A stretch of 5,638 nucleotides of DNA, taken from Gammaproteobacteria bacterium. GTDB taxonomy: Bacteria > Pseudomonadota > Gammaproteobacteria > GCA-001735895. The notes below the pieces were generated by a model. It was not told where the DNA came from and made no database searches. It was given only the letters and a program-made list of their open reading frames with translations. The position numbers and the translations under genes are program-made. Location of the stretch: the NCBI GenBank assembly GCA_021767985.1, contig JAASSH010000180.1:1-5638 (forward strand), given 5' to 3'. Positions 1 through 5,388 of this stretch are shown piece after piece. Every line of letters begins with the position of its first letter. Within the stretch, counting starts at the first letter, position 1.

Positions 1-340
1 CTATAACTTCATTGCCGGTACCGAGGGTATTCCGGGCTGGAACCACGAGCGTCAACAGCAGCTCGAGCTGTTCAAGATGACGCTGGCGAATCTGAACCCG
101 GATTTCCAGGTCGAACACGGCTATCCGGCCAATAGCGCCGGCAATGCCAACATGAGCTATTGTTCGAATTCGCTGGCGCAGCGTTACGGCGCGCTGGTGA
201 TGACGCTGGAAATGCCGTTCAAGGATGCCAGCGGTACTGTCGACGCGGTGCAGGGATGGAGCCCGGAACGCTGCGGTCGCCTGGCGCACTCCTGCCTCGA
301 TGCCCTGCACCTGTGCTGGGACCAGGTCATTAATCGTTAA
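1..340 (+). CDS. M14 family cytosolic-type zinc carboxypeptidase, C-terminal part (5' end outside window)
   Basis: The reading frame is open from the first base (first full codon at 2) and ends at TAA 338-340, giving about 112 C-terminal residues; the start and the zinc-binding HxxE part lie upstream. The visible part opens with YNFIAGTEGIPGW and later has the block LVMTLEMPFKD followed by GWSPERC. This is the ending I know from bacterial members of the M14 cytosolic carboxypeptidase (CCP/Nna1-like) group. The Glu of LEMPFKD (codon 209-211) corresponds to the catalytic glutamate of M14 peptidases. Family members remove C-terminal or side-chain amino acids, in eukaryotes often glutamate; the substrate of bacterial members is unsettled. 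No export signal can be judged because the N-terminus is missing. The stop lies 18 bases before the oxidase gene, so the two are probably co-transcribed. An internal ATG at 77 is not the start, because the conserved sequence continues upstream of it. Confidence 0.87.
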   Translation, partial: YNFIAGTEGIPGWNHERQQQLELFKMTLANLNPDFQVEHGYPANSAGNANMSYCSNSLAQRYGALVMTLEMPFKDASGTVDAVQGWSPERCGRLAHSCLDALHLCWDQVINR

Positions 341-358
341 CCGAGCCGGATCAGTCCC

Positions 359-1747
359 ATGCCCGATCGGAGAGAATTCCTCAAAGCCAGCGCCGCGGGC
401 CTGCTCGGTGCGAGCCTGCTGCGCCCGATCAGCGGGCAGGCAAGTGTTGCGCCGTTTAAACTGACCGCCTCCGAGGGCGAGGTCGTGTTCGGCGGGGAGC
501 AGGAAAACGCCACCCGGGTGATGTATTACAACCAGTCGATTCCGGGGCCGGTGATTCGTATCCCGCAGGGTCGCGAATCGATTATCCGGTTTCACAATGC
601 TCTCGACGAACCGTCGTCGGTGCACTGGCACGGTCTGCGTATCGATAACGCGATGGACGGGGTGCCGGATATGACCCAGCCGCCGGTGATGCCGGGCGAG
701 CAGTTCGAGTATCGCCTGCGACCGCCGGACGCCGGAACCTACTGGTATCACACCCATATGCGCTCGTGGGCGCAGCTCGCGCTGGGCCTGGCGGGCGTCC
801 TGATCGTCGAGGAGGATAATCCCCCGCAGGTCGATCGGGACCTGGTATTCGCAATCGACGACTGGCGGCTGGACCGCAAAATGCAGCTCGACACCAAGAG
901 CCTGGGCTCGATGCACGACTGGTCCCATGGCGGGCGGCTGGGCAATTACATCACCGTCAACGGCGCGGCCGAGCCCGTGTTCGAGGTCGCCCGCGGCGAA
1001 CGCATCCGTCTGCGCCTGGTAAACATCGCCAACGCGCGCGTGATGTACATGCTGTTCAACGAACCCGCCATATCGGTGGTGGCGGTCGATGGGCAGCCGG
1101 TCGAACCCTTTACGCCGGAGACGGGCCGCATCCGGCTCGCGCCGGGGCAGCGGGCAGATTTGATCATCGATATGAGCTCCGACCCCGGAAGCCGCTCGGC
1201 GATAGAAGTGGTCATCGGGGAGTATGCCTACGAGATCGCGACTTTCGTCTACGGCCAGCAGGTAAAGCGCGAACGGTTGCTCGAGACGCCGATCAGGCTG
1301 CCGGATAATCCCGTCAATCGGGTCGTTCTGCCGGCGGAGTTTCGGCACATACCGCTGCGCATGGAGGGCGGGGCGATGGGCGGCATGCGCAGCGCGATCT
1401 TCGAGGGCCAGGAAATGGATATTCGTGAGCTGGTACGGAATGGCAAGGTGTGGGCGTTCAATGGCATCGTCGGTATGCCGCAGGAACCGTTGTTCAGCGT
1501 CGCGCGCGGCACCGCGATCAGTATCGATGTGCACAACGACAATAACTGGCCGCACGCGATGCATATTCACGGGCATCATTTTATTCACGATCGAAATCCC
1601 GGGATGTGGCGCGATACCGTGCTGTTTCAGCGCGGCGAGCGGGGTTCGATGCGTTTCATCGCCGACAACCCGGGTAAATGGTTGATTCACTGCCACATGG
1701 TCGAGCACATGGCCGGCGGCATGGTGACCTGGTTCGAGGTCAGCTGA
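359..1747 (+). CDS. Tat-exported multicopper oxidase, three-cupredoxin-domain type
   Basis: This 462-residue protein oxidises a substrate (a phenol, Cu(I) or another metal ion in known relatives) and reduces O2 to water, presumably in the periplasm. The N-terminus carries a twin-arginine signal: RREFLKA at residues 4-10, then a hydrophobic Ala/Leu/Gly stretch to about residue 28. All copper ligands are visible: HWHG (H89, H91), HTH (H131, H133), HAMHIHG (H399, H402, H404), and HCH (H444, C445, H446) followed by H450 and the axial M455. By family rules, H399/C445/H450/M455 form the type 1 site, H89/H402 type 2, and the rest type 3. Domains 1, 2 and 3 lie roughly at 35-155, 160-320 and 345-462. 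It is shorter than CueO or CopA and near the size of CumA-type enzymes. A short methionine cluster lies at M335, M340, M343 and M353. No strong ribosome site precedes ATG 359; the start was chosen because it places the Tat motif correctly. Confidence 0.95.
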   Translation: MPDRREFLKASAAGLLGASLLRPISGQASVAPFKLTASEGEVVFGGEQENATRVMYYNQSIPGPVIRIPQGRESIIRFHNALDEPSSVHWHGLRIDNAMDGVPDMTQPPVMPGEQFEYRLRPPDAGTYWYHTHMRSWAQLALGLAGVLIVEEDNPPQVDRDLVFAIDDWRLDRKMQLDTKSLGSMHDWSHGGRLGNYITVNGAAEPVFEVARGERIRLRLVNIANARVMYMLFNEPAISVVAVDGQPVEPFTPETGRIRLAPGQRADLIIDMSSDPGSRSAIEVVIGEYAYEIATFVYGQQVKRERLLETPIRLPDNPVNRVVLPAEFRHIPLRMEGGAMGGMRSAIFEGQEMDIRELVRNGKVWAFNGIVGMPQEPLFSVARGTAISIDVHNDNNWPHAMHIHGHHFIHDRNPGMWRDTVLFQRGERGSMRFIADNPGKWLIHCHMVEHMAGGMVTWFEVS

Positions 1748-1762
1748 CTGCCCGCGTCAAAC

Positions 1763-1769
1763 GAGGAGA
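1763..1769 (+). promoter_or_regulatory. Ribosome binding site of the NMT1-like gene
   Basis: GAGGAGA lies 8 bases before ATG 1778 and is the best Shine-Dalgarno match in the + strand cluster. It matters because it fixes the start of the downstream protein at 1778 and so supports the absence of a signal peptide. The ribosome sites of the neighbouring oxidase and PLP enzyme are much weaker, so this gene may be translated more strongly than its neighbours. Confidence 0.8.
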
Positions 1770-1777
1770 CAACAGAA

Positions 1778-2668
1778 ATGTCCAAGATCAAGATCCAGTT
1801 CACCCTGTTCTCGGCGTTTTACTCGCCGTTGATACTGACCATGGCCGGCGGTTTCCTGAAGCAGGAAGGCCTGGAATTCGAATGGTCGGTATCGCCGGCC
1901 GGCAAGCCCGCGACCGAGTCGGTCAGCGACGGTTCGGCGGACGTGGTTCAGTCGGCCCCGAGCCAGGCGTTTAACGCGATCGCGCGCGGCGAGACCGGGT
2001 ACCCGCTGCATTTTGCTCAGATCAACGAGATGGACGGTTTTTTCCTGACGGCGCGTGCGCCGGAGCCCGACTTTTCGTGGAAAAAACTGGAGGGTGCCGA
2101 AGTGGTCATGTTCGGTGGCGGGCAGCCGAACGCCATGTTGCGCTATGCCTGTCATCGGGCGGGCATCGACTACGATCGAATCGTCGCGATCACCCCGGGC
2201 GGCGCGGACGATATCGACCAGGCGTTTCGCGCCGGGCAGGGACAGTACGTGCAGCAGCAGGGACCTTACCCGCAGCAACTGGAGCAGGATGGTATCGGCA
2301 GCGTGGTGGCGCAGGTTGGGCCGCAGATAGGCCCCTGCGCCTTTTCCAGCCTGGCCGCCTCGCGTGAATGGCTCGAGACCGACACCGCGCGAGCCTTTAC
2401 GCGTGCCTATGCGGCTGCCCGCCAGTTCCTGAACCAGGCGCCGGCCGCTGAAATCACGGCGCTGCAGCAGTCGTATTTTCCGGGCGTCAGCGCCGCCGCC
2501 CTGGAAAGCTGTATTTCGAGTTATCAGCGCCTCGGCTGCTGGACCCCGCATGTCGAAATTACACGGCCTGCTTTCGAAGTCATCCTGGATATCTTCGAGT
2601 ACACCGGGGGTATCACCGCGCGCTATCCCTACGAGATGGTGTGCGCCTCGCCCCCGGTTCAGGGTTAG
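1778..2668 (+). CDS. NMT1/THI5-like substrate-binding-fold protein without signal peptide
   Basis: The 296-residue product has the layout of the NMT1/THI5-like (SsuA/TauA/ThiY-related) periplasmic-binding fold. It has a first beta strand at residues 3-9, the SPLILTMAGGFLKQEGLEFEW block (16-36), DGSADVVQSAPS (51-62), a Gly-rich GGGQPNAML loop (113-121) and a Gln-rich segment at 154-170 in the second lobe. Relatives bind small molecules for ABC import, or in yeast Thi5 make the thiamine pyrimidine. The Thi5 CCCFC motif is absent, so HMP-P synthesis is not indicated. The fold begins at residue 3 with no hydrophobic leader. The oxidase stop at 1745-1747 is in the same frame 10 codons upstream, so a longer start with a signal peptide is impossible. 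The protein therefore probably stays in the cytoplasm, and no permease or ATPase gene is visible. The 30-base gap after the oxidase and 49-base gap before the PLP enzyme suggest one operon. The ligand is unknown. Confidence 0.85.
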   Translation: MSKIKIQFTLFSAFYSPLILTMAGGFLKQEGLEFEWSVSPAGKPATESVSDGSADVVQSAPSQAFNAIARGETGYPLHFAQINEMDGFFLTARAPEPDFSWKKLEGAEVVMFGGGQPNAMLRYACHRAGIDYDRIVAITPGGADDIDQAFRAGQGQYVQQQGPYPQQLEQDGIGSVVAQVGPQIGPCAFSSLAASREWLETDTARAFTRAYAAARQFLNQAPAAEITALQQSYFPGVSAAALESCISSYQRLGCWTPHVEITRPAFEVILDIFEYTGGITARYPYEMVCASPPVQG

Positions 2669-2717
2669 AACCAGGATCCGCGACGCGTTGCTTTCAATAG
2701 CCCCCTGAGAACTTATT

Positions 2718-3905
2718 ATGACAATCGACAAAAAATCCGTTACCGGCGATTTGCTGGCCGCCGCTGGCACCATTCACCTGGACAATGCCGGCGCGGCGCT
2801 GATGCCGCGCTGCGTGCTGGAAACCCAGATCGAACACTTGCGGCTGGAGGCAGCCGTGGGTGGCTACGAGGCGGCCCGGCAGAAACAGGCTGAAATCGAG
2901 GCGGTTTATGCATCGGTCGCGCGCCTGATCAATTGCCGCCCGGACGAGGTGGCAATCGTCGAAAACGCAACCGTTGGCTGGATGATGGTGTTTTACGCAA
3001 TCCCGTTCGAGCGCGGAGATCGTATCCTGACGGCCGAAGCCGAGTATGCCTCGAATTACCTCGCCTACCTGCAGCTCGCCAGGGAGAAGGGAGTCAGCGT
3101 GGAGACGATTCCTTCCACCGCCGACGGCGAGGTTTGTGTCGAGTCACTCAAGGCCATGCTGGACGAGCGCGTACGCCTGATTTCGATTACCCATATTCCA
3201 ACCAACGGCGGCCTGGTCAACCCGGTCGAGGAGATCGGTACGGTGGCGCGGGCTCACGGTATTACTTACCTGGTCGATGCCTGCCAGTCCGCGGGCCAGG
3301 TCGCGCTCGACGTCGACGCGATCCAGTGCGACCTGCTCAGCGCCACCGGACGCAAGTTTCTGCGCGGCCCGCGCGGTGTTGGGTTCCTCTACGTCAGCAA
3401 CCGCATTGTCGAATCCCTGCACCCGCCGATGATCGATCTGTTTTCGGCCACCTGGATCGATGCCGAGCATTATGAACTTCGCAAGGACGCCCGCAGATTC
3501 GAGAACTGGGAGAATAATTACAGCGCCAAACTCGGGCTCGGCAGCGCCATCGATTACGCGCTCGAGATTGGGCTCGACAATATCGAAGCCGAAGTCGCGC
3601 GGCTGGCGGCAAGCCTGCGCGCCATGCTTGCCGAAATCCCGGCGGTGAGCGTGCATGATATCGGCAAGCGTAAATGCGGCATCGTGTCGTTCTCGGTCGC
3701 AGGGGTCGACGCTGACGAGATCGAGACCAGGCTCAGGCAGGGCGGTATCAAAGTCAGCGTGAGTACGCCCAACAGCACCCTGATCGACGCCACGCGGCGT
3801 CAATTGCCGGAGGTGGTGCGCGCCTCGGTGCATTACTACAACCAGGACTCGGAGTTGCAGGCGCTGGTGGACCTGGTCAGGTCGATTTGCGAGCAGGCCG
3901 GGTAG
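2718..3905 (+). CDS. Class V aminotransferase-fold PLP-dependent enzyme (EgtE / isopenicillin-N-epimerase-like)
   Basis: This 395-residue protein is a full-length fold-type I PLP enzyme of the class V group, which includes cysteine desulfurases, isopenicillin N epimerase, kynureninase-like lyases and EgtE. Visible motifs are LDNAGAALMP near the N-terminus (from residue 21), H159 in SITHIPTNGG, D187 and Q190 in VDACQSAGQ (Asp pairs with the PLP pyridine nitrogen), and the Schiff-base lysine K213 in SATGRKFLRGPRGVGFLYV. R368 in VRASVHYYN is the likely substrate-carboxylate-binding Arg. The TGRKFLRGPRG form and the RFENWENN segment after it favour the EgtE/epimerase-like subgroup over IscS/SufS. 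No cysteine-bearing active-site loop of the desulfurase type is evident. ATG 2718 follows a weak ribosome site (TGAGA at 2706-2710). It is the last gene of the + strand cluster, converging on DUF302 with a 19-base gap. Reaction (lyase, desulfurase, epimerase or transaminase) and substrate cannot be read from sequence. No other ergothioneine gene is in the window. Confidence 0.9.
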   Translation: MTIDKKSVTGDLLAAAGTIHLDNAGAALMPRCVLETQIEHLRLEAAVGGYEAARQKQAEIEAVYASVARLINCRPDEVAIVENATVGWMMVFYAIPFERGDRILTAEAEYASNYLAYLQLAREKGVSVETIPSTADGEVCVESLKAMLDERVRLISITHIPTNGGLVNPVEEIGTVARAHGITYLVDACQSAGQVALDVDAIQCDLLSATGRKFLRGPRGVGFLYVSNRIVESLHPPMIDLFSATWIDAEHYELRKDARRFENWENNYSAKLGLGSAIDYALEIGLDNIEAEVARLAASLRAMLAEIPAVSVHDIGKRKCGIVSFSVAGVDADEIETRLRQGGIKVSVSTPNSTLIDATRRQLPEVVRASVHYYNQDSELQALVDLVRSICEQAG

Positions 3906-3924
3906 GGATTGCGGTTAGCCGCGG

Positions 3925-4311
3925 TCAGATTTCCTGGACGACCTCGTCCAGCATATCGCGAACCTGGCCGGCAACCGTTTTCAGGTCGTCGTTATCGATC
4001 GCCTGCATCGACGCCAGCGGATCGATAGCGCTAACCTGGATGCCGCCCTCGACTTCGCGCAGGATGACGTTACAGGGCAACATGGCGCCGATTTTGGGTT
4101 CCATGCCGATGGCCTGGTGCGCCATGTTTGGATTGCAGGCGCCGAGAATACGGTAGGGATCCATATCGACATCGATTTTCTTCTTCATCGTCGCCTTGAC
4201 GTCTATTTCGGTCAGCACGCCGAAGCCGTGGTTGGCCAGCGCGGCGCGGGTTCTGCGATCGACTTCTTCGAAGTCGGCGCTGTCGATAACGCGGTCTATG
4301 GTGTAGCTCAT
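3925..4311 (-). CDS. DUF302 family small cytoplasmic protein
   Basis: This 128-residue protein starts at ATG 4311-4309 and ends with TGA at 3927-3925. It matches the DUF302 family over nearly its whole length: FGVLTEIDVKATMKKK (residues 30-45), the core YRILGACNPNMAHQA (53-67), GAMLPCNVILREVE (75-88) and SAIDP (94-98). The function of DUF302 is not established. The conserved C59, H65 and C80 are candidates for a ligand, redox or metal site, but this is inference. The N-terminus starts directly with the fold and has no signal peptide or membrane segment, unlike many DUF302 proteins that carry one. A good ribosome site lies 8 bases upstream. The gene faces the PLP enzyme tail to tail and lies 151 bases downstream of the DUF547 gene in the same direction. 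A hairpin sits between them, so it may have its own promoter. Confidence 0.92.
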   Translation of the reverse strand: MSYTIDRVIDSADFEEVDRRTRAALANHGFGVLTEIDVKATMKKKIDVDMDPYRILGACNPNMAHQAIGMEPKIGAMLPCNVILREVEGGIQVSAIDPLASMQAIDNDDLKTVAGQVRDMLDEVVQEI

Positions 4312-4319
4312 GGTTTTAG

Positions 4320-4325
4320 TCCTCT
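4320..4325 (-). promoter_or_regulatory. Ribosome binding site of DUF302 gene
   Basis: On the - strand the hexamer AGAGGA (TCCTCT as written) stands 8 bases before the ATG at 4311-4309. Its strength and spacing confirm this start over any internal ATG. Confidence 0.75.
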
Positions 4326-4381
4326 GAGACGGTGCAATTGGCTGCGATCTGGGGGCTCTGGCCCGAAAATCAAGTTACGCT

Positions 4382-4397
4382 ATTCCATCTCAGGAAT
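4382..4397. repeat. Perfect inverted repeat ATTCC-N6-GGAAT upstream of DUF302
   Basis: ATTCC (4382-4386) and GGAAT (4393-4397) are perfect inverted arms separated by ATCTCA, 71 to 86 bases upstream of the DUF302 start codon. The spacing and size would suit a small dimeric repressor or activator site, or a weak RNA hairpin in the DUF302 leader. A 5-base arm pair can arise by chance, so this is only a candidate. Confidence 0.25.
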
Positions 4398-4418
4398 CCA
4401 GCCTGCCGGGACTAAATG

Positions 4419-4426
4419 ATTTTATA
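4419..4426 (-). promoter_or_regulatory. Possible -10 element for DUF302
   Basis: Read on the - strand this is TATAAAAT, one of the most AT-rich spots in the intergenic region and similar to a sigma-70 -10 box, about 108 bases before the DUF302 ATG. I see no good -35 box at the expected distance (the best placed hexamer is GGCATA), so the promoter call is weak. It would give a leader of about 100 bases that includes the ATTCC-N6-GGAAT repeat. Confidence 0.25.
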
Positions 4427-4436
4427 AGGGTAAAGA

Positions 4437-4456
4437 CCGCGGTTATGCCGCCGCGG
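4437..4456 (-). terminator. Candidate hairpin terminator after DUF547
   Basis: Two copies of CCGCGG (4437-4442 and 4451-4456) can pair as a 6-bp all-GC stem with an 8-base loop. On the - strand the hairpin starts about 6 bases after the DUF547 stop codon and is followed by TCTTTACCCTTATAAAA, a pyrimidine-rich but not continuous U tract. Position and stem strength fit an intrinsic terminator; the imperfect U tract lowers confidence. Each copy is also a palindrome (a SacII-type site), so alternative pairings such as GCGG/CCGC with a TTATG loop exist. Confidence 0.45.
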
Positions 4457-4462
4457 GATGGT

Positions 4463-5299
4463 CTAGTTCGACTGGTCCTGGGCATTGAGTCGCCAGTCGT
4501 AGGCGTGATCGCTGACGCGCTCGATCGTAACCAGGCCGGCGGCGAGTTCGGACGCGGCGTATTGCTTCAAATGCGCGATTACACCGGCATCGTCGCCGCC
4601 GAAATCTTTTTCGAACCAGTGGTAGATGCTGGAAACCTGTAACTTACCGTTGTTGATCGAGGCGCCCCGCGGATTGTTGACGAATTCGCGCGCCGCCGTT
4701 TGCAGCAGGGTTTTGCTATTGTTCGCGGTAAAGGCCTGCGGTTGCAGGTTCGGGCAACCCAGCGATGCGCAATTGACCGCGTAGTGAATGCGCGGGTCTT
4801 GCCAGATCGGGCGCAAAATACGGTGCTCGATATCGTCGAGTGTTAGCGCCTCGGCCTCGATGGTTACCAGCTCCAGGCCCCAGGGGCCCGAGGAAAAAAA
4901 GCCGGAAGAAATATCGCGAATGCTGTCCAGCGGATAGTGCTCGAGCACGATGTCGACGGTGAGCGCGTTGTAGAGATTGATCCAGTAGGCAAGCTGCTGC
5001 GCCCGATTGTAGTCGCTGATGGGGAGCGCGGACAGGCTGTCGATGTAACGCCGTAGCTGCGCCCGATCCTCGCCGCTTACGCCGGCATAGTTAACCCGGT
5101 TGATACCGTCGGGATTTGCGATTACCCGGCGCGCGAGCCAGTCGGTCCAGGCGCCGTGATCTATGGTTGCGCTCGATTCCGGATTATGCGCGCTCCAGCG
5201 TTCCCATAACCTGGCCGACGGCGCCGCCTGCACCGTCGAGTACAAAATCACGAAAACCAGTGCCAGGCAAGCGCCCGGGAAGTGTCGGCAGGATTTCAT
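4463..5299 (-). CDS. DUF547 family secreted protein
   Basis: This 278-residue protein starts at ATG 5299-5297 and ends with TAG at 4465-4463. Residues 1-25 form a Sec signal peptide (K3-distance positive start, hydrophobic ALVFVILYS core, likely cleavage after VQA or QAA), with no lipobox, so a soluble periplasmic or secreted protein is expected. The mature part is a typical DUF547 domain: QLAYWINLYNALTVDIV (residues 102-118), LTLDDIEHRILRP (153-164) and HYAVNCASLGCPNLQ (172-186) with H172, C177 and C182. DUF547 has no settled function; the conserved Asn/His/Cys pattern has prompted comparison with papain/transglutaminase-like folds, which I treat as unproven. The frame stays open upstream to an ATG at 5455, but that extension overlaps the DUF1631 gene and would bury the signal peptide. 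The start at 5299 is therefore preferred even though its ribosome site (GGGGCGA) is weak. It is probably downstream of DUF1631 in the same direction. Confidence 0.92.
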   Translation of the reverse strand: MKSCRHFPGACLALVFVILYSTVQAAPSARLWERWSAHNPESSATIDHGAWTDWLARRVIANPDGINRVNYAGVSGEDRAQLRRYIDSLSALPISDYNRAQQLAYWINLYNALTVDIVLEHYPLDSIRDISSGFFSSGPWGLELVTIEAEALTLDDIEHRILRPIWQDPRIHYAVNCASLGCPNLQPQAFTANNSKTLLQTAAREFVNNPRGASINNGKLQVSSIYHWFEKDFGGDDAGVIAHLKQYAASELAAGLVTIERVSDHAYDWRLNAQDQSN

Positions 5300-5364
5300 G
5301 GCTGCGTCGCCCCGATAAAACACAGGCTTTCGACAGCGGCTTGCGCCAAACGGTTCCGTCGGCC

Positions 5365-5382
5365 TGCCACTCGCCTGTGGCA
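5365..5382. repeat. Perfect 6-bp hairpin just past the DUF1631 stop
   Basis: TGCCAC (5365-5370) and GTGGCA (5377-5382) form a perfect 6-bp stem with a 6-base loop, starting 6 bases after the DUF1631 stop codon on the - strand. There is no T tract after it, so it is not a standard intrinsic terminator. It could protect an mRNA 3' end or modulate expression between DUF1631 and DUF547. The rest of the 89-base gap shows no clear promoter. Confidence 0.35.
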
Positions 5383-5388
5383 CCTGGC

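Noticed and set aside
1778..2668. Assignment of the NMT1-like gene as THI5-type HMP-P synthase for thiamine.
   Set aside because: The CCCFC iron/active-site motif of Thi5 is absent; the cysteines present are scattered singly, and no thiamine gene is nearby.
1757..2773. Open frame of 338 codons on the - strand opposite the NMT1-like gene.
   Set aside because: It is antisense to a well-supported gene; high GC at third positions removes stops from this frame. The translation is rich in Arg and Gly and shows no recognisable domain.
2933..3475. A 180-codon overlapping + strand frame inside the PLP enzyme gene.
   Set aside because: It is an out-of-frame shadow, rich in Arg and Pro, with no domain; the main frame carries all the conserved PLP motifs across the same bases.
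3144..3833. Open frame of 229 codons on the - strand opposite the PLP enzyme.
   Set aside because: The + strand carries clear catalytic motifs of a class V PLP enzyme over the same bases; the antisense product has no domain and no ribosome site.
3906..3924. Small inverted repeat GCGG-TTAG-CCGC (3911-3922) between the converging genes as a bidirectional terminator.
   Set aside because: The stem is only 4 bp and there is no T tract on either strand; it is too short to call in GC-rich DNA.
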